A stretch of DNA of 57,266 nt from an uncultured Clostridiaceae bacterium (GTDB taxonomy: Bacteria > Bacillota > Clostridia > TANB77 > CAG-508). The notes under the pieces were generated by a model. The model searched no databases, was not told the origin of the DNA, and saw nothing but the letters and a program-made list of their open reading frames with translations. Within the stretch, counting starts at the first letter, position 1; each line of letters starts with the position of its first letter. The stretch lies in assembly GCA_948469815.1 (NCBI GenBank), contig CAOKMR010000005.1:1-57266 (forward strand), read 5' to 3'. Made by a program: the position numbers and the translations under genes. Positions 1 through 8,241 of the stretch are shown here, piece after piece.

Positions 1-102
1 ATTCATCATTCACCATTCATTATTAATTATTCATTGTGATTTTATATAATAAAATTACATGTACAACCCCCAATTTATATATAATAATATCCACAAATGG
101 CA

Positions 103-303
103 TATGCCATACTAAAAGGAATAACTATTAGAATTAAAGCAAATTCTCCTATTGAAGACTTAACTATTGTAGATAAGAGTATGGCAAAAAACGAATTTGA
201 TAGACTAAATAAAAAAATAGAAAGTAAAATAACAGAAAATAGAAATTTTGTAAATAACTATATAAATATATTATGCGGAAAAATATTACATCTGGATGGA
301 GAT
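103..303 (+). pseudogene. Duplicated internal fragment of yabG
   Basis: This 201-bp stretch is a near-identical copy of positions 4931-5131, inside the 5' half of yabG; I count two mismatches (tgc/tgt at about 276 and ttaca/ttgca at about 289). It encodes the segment from YAILKG to LHLDGD and then runs into unrelated sequence and a stop at 342. It lacks the yabG start, ribosome binding site and catalytic parts, so it is a fragment rather than a gene. It marks the left side of a sigma/anti-sigma region whose right side is the real yabG, suggesting an earlier duplication or recombination event. Confidence 0.9.
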
Positions 304-342
304 AATATTTTGTATACATACTTAGATTGGCTAAAATACTAA

Positions 343-568
343 GTTATATGAAAAAGAACGAGACTATCGTAAAAGTTGTGTAAATCGGATTTCCTTCCAA
401 TTGATAACAAAATTTTAATAATTAAATTTTAACATTTTGTAAATTTTACCAAATGTTTAGATATACTGTCAATAGTTTTAAAAATCTTGTGTAATTTAGA
501 GGATTTGGGGTTCACTTAATAATCCTCTAATTTTCTGTTTTTCTATACTCTCAATTGAATCCCCTCTA
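343..568. other. Intergenic region, no gene seen
   Basis: AT-rich spacer between the yabG fragment and the 3' end of the minus-strand anti-sigma gene. I see no convincing ORF or strong hairpin. A few TGTAAA-like strings resemble the ECF promoter motif found elsewhere but without its spacing. Confidence 0.5.
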
Positions 569-1252
569 TTATATCTCTATTATTTCTGCTTTATATTCTG
601 TCTTTAATGTATCTAATAATTTCTGTTTATTTTTTCCTATATATGAATTGTCATTCATATACAATTTTCCATTTTCAGTTTTTGTATTAGAAATCACATT
701 GTGTTTTTCCCAAGCATTTTTATAATCATCTAAATCATTTTCTCTAAATCCACTAATTATTGTTCTAGCATTTATACATACATCATTTTTATCGAATGTA
801 AGTACAATATATTTTTCAATGTCTTTTCCATTATAGTTTAATGTATATGTTGCAATAGCATTTGTGGCATCCTTTCCTTTTTTTATATTTCCTGTATTAG
901 AATTATATAAAATTAATTTTTCATTTTCATCTCTTATAAATCTATATGGACTTAATATATATATACCAAATACTGATATTATACTTATAGTAGTTATTAG
1001 TACAGCCATTACTATTTTAAACATTATTTTTCTTTTTATGTTCTTTATACATTTTACTTCCTTTGAACTATTATCCTTTTGTTCTTCTATAATAATTTCT
1101 TCATCTTTGCTAATGCTTTTTAATATTTCTAAACATTTATCACATTTATTTAAATGTTCTTCTATTTCTTTCTTAGTTCCTTCACTAACTAATCCCTCAA
1201 TATATAGAGGTAATAAATCTTCTATTAAATTACAATTATCACTATTACTCAT
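569..1252 (-). CDS. Zinc-finger anti-sigma factor (zf-HC2 type)
   Basis: 227 aa. The N-terminus has the anti-sigma zinc-finger pattern CNLIEDLLPLYIEG followed by H-x3-C-x2-C (HLNKCDKC), then one membrane segment at about residues 78-100 and an extracytoplasmic C-terminus. Such proteins bind and hold an ECF sigma factor at the membrane until a signal arrives. The start overlaps the 3' end of the upstream sigma gene by 8 bp, so the two are translationally coupled. The signal sensed is unknown; the C-terminal domain matches nothing I can name. Confidence 0.85.
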   Translation of the reverse strand: MSNSDNCNLIEDLLPLYIEGLVSEGTKKEIEEHLNKCDKCLEILKSISKDEEIIIEEQKDNSSKEVKCIKNIKRKIMFKIVMAVLITTISIISVFGIYILSPYRFIRDENEKLILYNSNTGNIKKGKDATNAIATYTLNYNGKDIEKYIVLTFDKNDVCINARTIISGFRENDLDDYKNAWEKHNVISNTKTENGKLYMNDNSYIGKNKQKLLDTLKTEYKAEIIEI

Positions 1253-1739
1253 TTGTAGTACCTCCTTTTAAAAGTTTTTCTAATTCTTTTTTTCCTCTAT
1301 GATAAATTACTTTACTCCATGATTCATTTTTTCCTGTAATATTAGCAATCTCCTTAAAAGAAAATCCTATTAATCGCAAATACATGACATTTCTTGTAAT
1401 TTCATCTATACTTTGCAACTTTTTATACATTTCAACTCTTTCTTCACTTAAAATATATTTTTCATCAAATGGTATTTCCTGTATCTCTCTTTCATCTAAT
1501 TTTGAATAGTCAAATCTCGAAATTCTTTTTATTTCTTTATAATACAAATGTTTTGCAATTATACATAACCATGTACTTATTGTGCAATTATTTTTAAATT
1601 TATCAATTTCTTTAATTGCTATACAAAATGTTTCTTGTGTTAATTCTTCTGATAAATTAATATTATGTGTTAAACTCATTAGATACTTAAATACTGTATT
1701 ATAATACTTTTTACAAATGTCATCAATGTCATACATCAT
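1245..1739 (-). CDS. ECF-type RNA polymerase sigma factor
   Basis: 164 aa, usual size for an ECF sigma factor. Region 2 is seen near the N-terminus (YYNTVFKYLMSLTHN, ELTQETFCIAIKEIDKF, then STWLCIIAKHLY), and region 4 near the C-terminus (RNVMYLRLIGFSFKEIA followed by SWSKVIYHRGKKEL). It sits directly upstream of its anti-sigma partner. It is a paralogue of the sigma genes at 3291 and 37310, which share the same motifs. Confidence 0.93.
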   Translation of the reverse strand: MMYDIDDICKKYYNTVFKYLMSLTHNINLSEELTQETFCIAIKEIDKFKNNCTISTWLCIIAKHLYYKEIKRISRFDYSKLDEREIQEIPFDEKYILSEERVEMYKKLQSIDEITRNVMYLRLIGFSFKEIANITGKNESWSKVIYHRGKKELEKLLKGGTTNE

Positions 1740-1789
1740 TTTCCTCCTCTCTCATGGTAAAAAATCATCATATATTATAAAGAATATAA

Positions 1790-2824
1790 TTACCTACTAA
1801 TTAAATTGTATTTTGCTAATATATTAAGAATATTTTTACTTGATTCAGATGTGTTTTCTCGTCTAAAATTAGGGGTATAAATAATTAAATCAATAAAATC
1901 ACCATCATTAGAATCTATAATTATATCACCATTATATTGCTTTGTAGTTAGAACTTTAACAAAGGATGACTGAGTATCTTTATTAGTAGTATTTATATTT
2001 GAATAATCCTTTTTAAGATTACTTAAATTACTCTTTATTTCATTGAAGTCTTCTTTAGAAATTGAAGTAATATAATTGCCTTGATATTTCGCAATAATAT
2101 TCTTATCAATATCATTAAAATCTACTAAAAGTTCTTCATTTTCATTACATGGAATTTTATATTCATAAACATCTCCATATCCATCTATACAATTTCCTTT
2201 TATCGTATTAGCTTCAGGTTTGCTTATATTATCGCCATATATCCCACAAATAGCAATTATATCTTCATTAAAATCTCTATCTATAATTATTGTAGATTCT
2301 AAATAAGAATAATGATTCTCAACATCTTTACTTAATTTTATGATATTAAAATTATAATTTAATACTTTATGTTCTATATCATTTGGGAACATTTCTTTTA
2401 TAGAAGTTATATACTCTGAACCATCTTGTGGAATTTCATAACCTATAACTTCATTGTTTTCAAAAATAAATTTGTATGGCATAGAACTTTTTTCACTACT
2501 ATGAAGTGCCGCGTGTTTTACATAATAAGACTCTTCTAAAATATACATATATCCATATTTTTTATTATCTTTTTCTTTTATCCCAAATCCTTCATAGTCA
2601 CAGAAAATTTGATAATCTTCTTTATCTTTATCATTAGCAGTTTTATATTTTTCCTCTTTTAAATATTTAATTGCTTTATCATAAAGAAATTCATTATCTG
2701 TTATCCAATATCCATACTTTTCATTACTTTTATTAGATAAATCAATGTTTAAACATATAACTAAACCAACAACTAATAATAATATAATAGAAATTATAAA
2801 TACAATCTTCACTTTTTTATTCAT
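1790..2824 (-). CDS. Membrane-anchored hypothetical protein
   Basis: 344 aa with a single N-terminal hydrophobic helix (about residues 5-25) and a long polar Lys/Asp/Glu/Asn-rich extracytoplasmic part. No Cys follows the helix in a lipobox arrangement, so it is a membrane-anchored rather than lipidated protein. It lies 50 bp upstream of the sigma/anti-sigma pair on the same strand and may be co-transcribed with it, possibly as a sensor or target. I do not recognise a family. Confidence 0.75.
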   Translation of the reverse strand: MNKKVKIVFIISIILLLVVGLVICLNIDLSNKSNEKYGYWITDNEFLYDKAIKYLKEEKYKTANDKDKEDYQIFCDYEGFGIKEKDNKKYGYMYILEESYYVKHAALHSSEKSSMPYKFIFENNEVIGYEIPQDGSEYITSIKEMFPNDIEHKVLNYNFNIIKLSKDVENHYSYLESTIIIDRDFNEDIIAICGIYGDNISKPEANTIKGNCIDGYGDVYEYKIPCNENEELLVDFNDIDKNIIAKYQGNYITSISKEDFNEIKSNLSNLKKDYSNINTTNKDTQSSFVKVLTTKQYNGDIIIDSNDGDFIDLIIYTPNFRRENTSESSKNILNILAKYNLISR

Positions 2825-3290
2825 AACACATTACCTCCAAACAATAAATTACTATATAGGTAGATAATATCATAAAATCAAATTATCTTCTACAAATCAT
2901 AAAATTTCATTATTGTTCATAATAAATTTTATTTTCTTTCTGTATGATAGAGATAAAAATAAAAAAAAGGTTACATTTTTTTCTAAAATTACGGCAATGT
3001 TGTTTGATTAGTGGAAGCATTTTAGAATGCAAAGAATGCTTTTTTTATTTTCGCTAATTGGAACTCTACCACAATATCCAGTAACATATTCAACACCAAA
3101 TTTAAAATCCTTAAATTTTTTATATTGAAATTAAAATGATTATTATAATAAAAGGTATAAGATTATATAAATACATGATATAATTTTTGTATTAAGTGAA
3201 AGTTTAGTAAAAAGTAATATAATAAAAAAATTATAGTAATTTGTAACGAATTAGAAAAAATATTGTCTTAAATAATGAAGGAGGTAGAAA
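2825..3290. other. Divergent intergenic region with hairpin and ECF promoter
   Basis: 466 bp between divergent genes. It contains a terminator-like hairpin (AAGCATT about 3014 pairing with AATGCTT before a T run about 3035-3046) and, near its right end, the TGTAAC-N17-GTCTTA element of the downstream sigma gene. No coding sequence is supported. Confidence 0.55.
3242..3270 (+). promoter_or_regulatory. ECF-type promoter (TGTAAC-N17-GTCTTA)
   Basis: TGTAAC at 3242-3247 and GTCTTA at 3265-3270 are separated by exactly 17 bp, just upstream of the sigma gene at 3291. The same two boxes with the same spacing occur at 35521-35549 and 37261-37289. Autoregulation by the encoded ECF sigma factor is the usual arrangement; which of the three sigma factors reads each copy is not determined. 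Confidence 0.65.
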
Positions 3291-3761
3291 ATGGACGAAA
3301 TTTATAAAAAGTATTCTAGAATTGTATATAATTATTTACATAGTTTAACTAAGAATATTGAAATTTCTGAAGAATTAACTCAAGAAACTTTTTATAAGGC
3401 TATAAAAGAAATTAAAAATTTTAGAAATGAATGCAACATTAGTGTTTGGCTGTGTCAGATAGCAAAAAATTTATGGATAAATTATATAAAAAAAGAAAAT
3501 AAAGCAAAAGTAATGTATTTTGATGAGAATATAGAAAACTCTCTTATTGAAGATAGTATTAATGCTCAAAATGAAATTATTGAACTATACAAACAGATAC
3601 ATAGATTAGATGAAAAAACAAAAGAAGTAATTTATTTTAGAATACTTGGAGGACTAACTTTTAAAGAAATTGGAGAAATTTTTGATAAAAGTGAAGAATG
3701 GGCTAGAATAACTTTTTATAGAGGAAAAATAAAATTAAAGGAGGAATTAAGAGATGACTAA
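3291..3761 (+). CDS. ECF-type RNA polymerase sigma factor
   Basis: 156 aa. Region 2 (YKKYSRIVYNYLHSLTKN, ELTQETFYKAIKEIKNF, SVWLCQIAKNLWINY) and region 4 (KEVIYFRILGGLTFKEIG, then EWARITFYRGKIKLKEEL) are complete. A strong ribosome binding site (GAAGGAGG) precedes the ATG. The stop overlaps the start of the anti-sigma gene at 3754. It is very close in sequence to the sigma factor at 37310 inside the ICE, with the same downstream partner type. Confidence 0.95.
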   Translation: MDEIYKKYSRIVYNYLHSLTKNIEISEELTQETFYKAIKEIKNFRNECNISVWLCQIAKNLWINYIKKENKAKVMYFDENIENSLIEDSINAQNEIIELYKQIHRLDEKTKEVIYFRILGGLTFKEIGEIFDKSEEWARITFYRGKIKLKEELRDD

Positions 3762-4743
3762 AAATGAATGTAAAATTGTAAGAGATTTGTTTCCTAATTA
3801 CATTGAGGAAATGTTAAGTGATGAAACCAAAGAGTTTGTAGAAAGCCATATGAATGATTGTAATGAATGCAAAGAATTACTAGAGTTGGTTAAAGAAGAA
3901 AAAACAGTAGAAATTAAAAAAAGATATACTGAAGACGAGCATGAAATAAATTATTTAAAGAAATTGAGACGAAAGTTGCTAACATTAAAAAGCATTATAA
4001 TTCTGTTTATTCTAGTTATACTTATAGCAATTGTTAGCTATTTAATAAAATTTTCATACACTCAATATATTTTAAATAGTGCATACGAAAAAATTCAAGA
4101 AATAGAGAAATTAGAGAACTTTAAATTATCTATCGAAGAATACAGAATTAATTATGAAATAGGAATGAATGATGAACAATTTAGCAACACTACATATTAT
4201 TATAAAGATGGAAAATATAAAGAAAGAATAAATGGAAGAATTACAAATGGTAATCTAATTTATGCTAATAGAGATTATTATGGAGAAATAAATTCAAATA
4301 CAAGAACAGAAATTTATTTAGATGAAAAAGAAATAATAAATAAAACTACAAACTATAATCTTTTAACAAAGCAAAGAATAATTGACACATACAATTATAC
4401 CAAAGATTATGGACAAGATTATGGAACAATTTTAAATTTAAGAGTTAAAGGTGGATTAAGAGTTAAAACGGAAACATATAACGGAAAAGAATGTTATGTT
4501 ATTACTTTTTCAAAAGATAACAAAGATTGCACAGCAATATGGATAGAAAAAGAGAGCATGATGGTATTAAAAGAAACAACTGGAGAAGTGGGAAGATATT
4601 ATTATGAAACAAAATATATAATAGAGAAAGATATAGTTACCGATGAGGACATTACAATTCCACAACTTGAAGGGTATATAGAAAAAAACGAAGAAGTAAT
4701 GGCTAAGCAACCATTTATGATAGAATATTATAATAATCATTAA
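3754..4743 (+). CDS. Zinc-finger anti-sigma factor
   Basis: 329 aa. The N-terminal CKIVRDLFPNYIEEM segment is followed by the zf-HC2 cluster H-x3-C-x2-C (HMNDCNEC), a membrane helix at about residues 83-106 and a roughly 220-residue outer domain. It overlaps the sigma gene by 8 bp. The outer domain resembles that of the ICE-borne paralogue at 37776 in layout and ending, so the two pairs are probably related duplicates. Confidence 0.88.
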   Translation: MTKNECKIVRDLFPNYIEEMLSDETKEFVESHMNDCNECKELLELVKEEKTVEIKKRYTEDEHEINYLKKLRRKLLTLKSIIILFILVILIAIVSYLIKFSYTQYILNSAYEKIQEIEKLENFKLSIEEYRINYEIGMNDEQFSNTTYYYKDGKYKERINGRITNGNLIYANRDYYGEINSNTRTEIYLDEKEIINKTTNYNLLTKQRIIDTYNYTKDYGQDYGTILNLRVKGGLRVKTETYNGKECYVITFSKDNKDCTAIWIEKESMMVLKETTGEVGRYYYETKYIIEKDIVTDEDITIPQLEGYIEKNEEVMAKQPFMIEYYNNH

Positions 4744-4831
4744 TAGAAGGAAGTTGTAGGATAGATTATATAATTTATGCCATTATCAATCCCATAACAA
4801 TTTACATAAACTATAGTAGGAGGACAATTTT

Positions 4832-5278
4832 ATGAAGGACATAAAAAAAGGTACTATAGTTACTAGAAAATCATATAATGATGACATATTGTTTAGAGTA
4901 GAAGAAATAATAAATACAACACAAGGAAAATATGCCATACTAAAAGGAATAACTATTAGAATTAAAGCAAATTCTCCTATTGAAGACTTAACTATTGTAG
5001 ATAAGAGTATGGCAAAAAACGAATTTGATAGACTAAATAAAAAAATAGAAAGTAAAATAACAGAAAATAGAAATTTTGTAAATAACTATATAAATATATT
5101 ATGTGGAAAAATATTGCATCTGGATGGAGATCGACGTTATGCAGAAAAATCTGCTAAATACTATAGAAAAATGGGATTAAATGCTATTGTAAAAAGTGTT
5201 TCAGAAAATAAACAACCAATGGTCGTAGGTAATCTGGTAAAAAGATATAAACCAGATATACTTGTTATTACAGGTCAT
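4832..5278 (+). pseudogene. yabG: yabG, 5' half (sporulation protease), interrupted by the ICE
   Basis: Codons 1-149 match the N-terminal half of the spore-coat protease YabG: FRVEEI, YAILKG, LHLDGD, QPMVV and PDILVITGH. The good ribosome binding site AGTAGGAGG precedes the ATG. The match stops at His149 (CAT 5276-5278), where element DNA begins and adds a short foreign tail to a stop at 5305. The remainder resumes at CAT 46932. Joining at the shared CAT gives an in-frame protein of about 268 aa, close to the 290 aa of the Bacillus protein. YabG acts in the mother cell, processing coat and germination proteins. Confidence 0.93.
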
Positions 5279-5305
5279 CATCGGAAAGGTTATACCGAAA
5301 AATAA
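5268..5305 (+). other. attL of the ICE
   Basis: Left junction. Host yabG reads ACAGGTCAT up to 5278; element DNA then begins CATCGGAAAGG and contains the arm TATACCGAAAAA (about 5291-5302). The right junction holds the inverted arm TTTTTCGGTATA and the same CAT. Such inverted arms around a tiny core are typical of attP for large serine recombinases. Confidence 0.8.
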
Positions 5306-5348
5306 AAAAATGGTTGAATGCTTTGAAATACCAATAATTTAATAGAAA

Positions 5349-5380
5349 AAACAAGCTAATTTGTAGATAGCTTGTTTTTT
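5349..5380 (+). terminator. Intrinsic terminator after attL
   Basis: AACAAGCTA pairs with TAGCTTGTT across a short loop, followed by a run of T. It lies just inside the element and would stop transcripts entering from yabG. Confidence 0.8.
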
Positions 5381-5549
5381 AGGCTTGAAAATAATTATTA
5401 TATGGATTTTAAAATGTAAGATAATAACATATAAAAGCGAGTTAATGATATAAATTAATTCGTTTTTTCATTTTTAATGAAAGGATACATAGCTTTTAAA
5501 TAAAAACTATGTTTAAAAGCTAAATTTAAAAGAAAGGAGGGCAAAAAAT

Positions 5550-6378
5550 ATGGCAAAATGCAAAGTGATAGCAATAGCAAATCAAAAAGGTGGAGTACGG
5601 TAAAACAACAACGACTTTTAGTCTAGGGGTAGCACTAGCGAATAACAATAAGAAGGTATTAGTAGTCGATGCAGATCCTCAAGCAAATTTGACAACGTGT
5701 ATGGGTATTGAAGAAAACGAAAGGGAAGTAACTCTCTCTACTTTAATCGAACGATACATTGATGATGAAGAAATAAGACCAGAGCAGGCAATTATAAAAA
5801 ACATAGAGGGGATTGATTTAATACCAACTAGCTTAAATTTATCAATGACAGAAGTTAATTTATTAAATACAATGAGTAGAGAATATGCAATGAAAAGTAG
5901 CTTAGAAGAACTAAAAAGTATATATGATTATATTATAATTGATTGTATGCCATCTTTAAGTATGGTAACAACGAATGCACTAGCAACAGCAGATGAAGTT
6001 ATAATACCAGTTCAATCACAATACCTGTCAGCAAGAGGAATGGGCAACTTGATAAATATAGTAGGAAAAGTAAAAAAACAACTTAACCCCAATTTGAAAG
6101 TTGGAGGAATACTTTTAACATTAGTTGATAACAGGACAAAACTACCAAACATTGTAAGACAAGAAATAAAAGAACAATATGGAGATGCAGTAAGGTTATA
6201 TGAAACACAAATTCCTTGTGCAATAAAAACGGCAGAGTCCACCTCACACGGAAAAAGCATATTTGCGTATGACAAAAATAGTAAAGTAGCTCAAGCCTAT
6301 AAGGAGTTTGCAAAGGAGGTGCTAGTAGATGAACAAAGACGAAAGAATGAAACTACCAAAGCTTACATCACTAGATGA
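5550..6378 (+). CDS. ParA/Soj-type partition ATPase with a CGG +1 frameshift
   Basis: Start ATG 5550 behind AGAAAGGAGG. The first 16 codons read MAKCKVIAIANQKGGV; codon 17 is CGG and is followed at once by TAA in the same frame. Skipping the C at 5598 gives GKTTTTF, so the deviant Walker A motif KGGVGKTT is restored and the protein continues for about 275 aa with VVDADPQANLT, DYIIIDCMPSLS and VPVQ-like segments of ParA. It presumably maintains the excised circular element with ParB. The last 50 bp overlap parB. Confidence 0.9.
5598..5601 (+). other. CGG +1 frameshift site in parA (CGGT)
   Basis: The zero-frame codon CGG precedes a stop TAA; reading GGT from 5599 supplies Gly17 of the P-loop. 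The preceding codon is GTA. Confidence 0.9.
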
Positions 6379-7282
6379 CCTGTTATCTACACAAGAAGAA
6401 AGAGATGAAAAAAATACAGAAAAAATTACTATGGTGGAAACAAAAAATCTATTTCCTTTTAAAAATCATCCTTTTCAAGTTAGAGATGATGATGAAATGG
6501 ACAATTTAGTAGAAAGCATACAGAATATTGGAGTAAAGACTCCATTGAGAATAAGAGCAATAGGAAATGGAAATTATGAAATTATATCTGGACATAGAAG
6601 ATTAAAGGCAGGATTAAAAGCAGGTATTGACAAATTCCCTTGTATTATAGAAAATATGAATGATGATGAAGCAATAATAGTAATGGTGGATTCAAATCTA
6701 CAAAGAGAAAAGATATTGCCAAGCGAAAAAGCCTTTGCTTACAAAATGCGACTAGAAGCAATGAAAAGACAAGGGCAGAGAACAGATCTAACTTCACGAC
6801 CAATGGGCGAGAAGTCAACAAGTGCTGATAGATTAGGTGAAGAAGTTGGTGAAAGTGGAAGGCAAATTCAAAGATATATTAGACTAACTGAGTTAATACC
6901 TGAGTTCTTGGAAATGGTAGATAGAGAAAAAGATGCAATGGCTTTAAGACCTGCTGTGGAAATATCATACCTAACTAAAGAAGAACAAACTGACCTATTA
7001 GATGCAATGGAAAGTGCAGATGCAATGCCTACTCATGCACAAGCAATAAGATTAAGAAGAATGAGTGAAAAAGGCGAATTAACAGTAGATGATATTTATG
7101 ACATTATGGAAGAAGAAAAACCAAACCAACAAGAAAAAGTAAATTTTGGATATAACAAAATTAAAGAATATTTTCCAGAAAATTATACAATAGACCAAAT
7201 GATGAGTGTTATGGAAGATTTACTAAAGAATTATAAACTACAATGGCAGAAGGCAGAAAAACAAAAACAATATACTAGATAA
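6329..7282 (+). CDS. ParB-family partition / nucleoid protein
   Basis: 317 aa. It has the ParB N-terminal motifs NPFQVR-like (HPFQVRDDDEM), SIQNIGVKTPL, YEIISGHRRLKAG and DSNLQREKILPSEKAFAYK, then a helix-turn-helix core (DRLGEEVGESGRQIQRYIRL). It is intact, with no CGG codon, and overlaps the end of parA, so the two are an operon. It binds centromere-like sites and works with ParA; no clear parS repeat was identified nearby. Confidence 0.93.
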   Translation: MNKDERMKLPKLTSLDDLLSTQEERDEKNTEKITMVETKNLFPFKNHPFQVRDDDEMDNLVESIQNIGVKTPLRIRAIGNGNYEIISGHRRLKAGLKAGIDKFPCIIENMNDDEAIIVMVDSNLQREKILPSEKAFAYKMRLEAMKRQGQRTDLTSRPMGEKSTSADRLGEEVGESGRQIQRYIRLTELIPEFLEMVDREKDAMALRPAVEISYLTKEEQTDLLDAMESADAMPTHAQAIRLRRMSEKGELTVDDIYDIMEEEKPNQQEKVNFGYNKIKEYFPENYTIDQMMSVMEDLLKNYKLQWQKAEKQKQYTR

Positions 7283-7283
7283 A

Positions 7284-7325
7284 ATGTATATACAACAAAT
7301 AGTAAAGTGTATATACATTTTTTTA
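7284..7325 (+). terminator. Terminator after parAB
   Basis: ATGTATATAC (7284-7293) pairs perfectly with GTATATACAT (7309-7318), followed by a T run. Confidence 0.8.
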
Positions 7326-7478
7326 TATATCCCCCTTCTTACAAACTACCCCCTATACTTACTTTTACTAACTGAAAAAGAAATTATATAATAATAAATA
7401 AAATATATAAATAAAACGCACAGTTGATGAATTGAGCAATATGTTGTAAAATATAGAAAATGAAAAATTAAGGGAGAT

Positions 7479-8165
7479 ATGATTATGAAAAAATTTATTA
7501 TTATAGCAATATGTATTATAATTATTATAGCGATATGTATAATATCAAGTATGAGTTTGTATGGAAAGCTAAATAGTGAGAGAGAAAAAGTAGCAGATAT
7601 GAAGGAAATCATAAATTATGAGAATGCACAAGAAGTTGGTAAAGTACAGGAGGAGCAAACAGGAGATAACAACTTTGAACAGAAAGCAGAGGAAAGCTTA
7701 GAAGAACAGAAGGAAATTACTTATCAAGCAGAGGAAAGTAAAAATAAAGATATAAATACAAAAAAGGAAACAGCAGTAAAATCGATAAGTAATGAAAAAA
7801 CAGAACAAAAAGAAGTAAAAAAAGAAACTCATGAAATAACAAATACAGTAAAAGAGCAAGAAGTGAAAAGTCAAGATACACAGGAGAAAAAACAAGAAAA
7901 TATAAAAACAGAACAAATACAACAAAGTGAAAACAAGCAATGCTCAAATGGAAAACATATGATAGAAAGAGGAAATTCAAAAAGATGGTTTAAAACAGAG
8001 CAAGAGGCAATAAATCTTTATAATAAACTACAAAAGGAATGGAGCGACAAGCTAATAAGTGGAGCAACAAGTGATGAAGAATATGACCGAAATTGCCCTT
8101 ATGGATATGAAACTTGGGATTGTCCAAACTGTAAACAATGGACTATCAATTTCTATTATAGGTAA
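7479..8165 (+). CDS. Membrane-anchored Lys/Glu-rich hypothetical protein
   Basis: 228 aa. A hydrophobic N-terminal helix rich in Ile (about residues 4-27) is followed by a roughly 110-residue Lys/Glu/Gln-rich region likely to be disordered or coiled, then a compact C-terminal domain of about 75 residues with conserved-looking cysteines (CSNGKHM near residue 158, CPYG, CPNCKQW at the end). The cysteines may bind zinc. The ribosome binding site GGGAG is correctly placed. It lies between parAB and the adhesin, with terminators on both sides. Family unknown. Confidence 0.75.
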   Translation: MIMKKFIIIAICIIIIIAICIISSMSLYGKLNSEREKVADMKEIINYENAQEVGKVQEEQTGDNNFEQKAEESLEEQKEITYQAEESKNKDINTKKETAVKSISNEKTEQKEVKKETHEITNTVKEQEVKSQDTQEKKQENIKTEQIQQSENKQCSNGKHMIERGNSKRWFKTEQEAINLYNKLQKEWSDKLISGATSDEEYDRNCPYGYETWDCPNCKQWTINFYYR

Positions 8166-8186
8166 TGAAAAATAAATAAGATTTTT

Positions 8187-8219
8187 GAACAGGTATGAAA
8201 TGATACTTGTTCTTTTTTT
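8187..8219 (+). terminator. Terminator after the Lys/Glu-rich protein gene
   Basis: GAACAGGTAT pairs with ATACTTGTTC (one G-U pair), followed by seven T. Confidence 0.82.
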
Positions 8220-8241
8220 ATTGAAGAATGGAGGAATTAAA

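Noticed and set aside
864-1271. Plus-strand 135-aa ORF
   Set aside because: Antisense shadow of the anti-sigma gene; hydrophobic composition comes from the complementary AT-rich codons.
5282-5284. In-frame CGG in the 5' yabG reading frame
   Set aside because: It lies after the crossover, in element DNA, and is not part of real yabG coding sequence.
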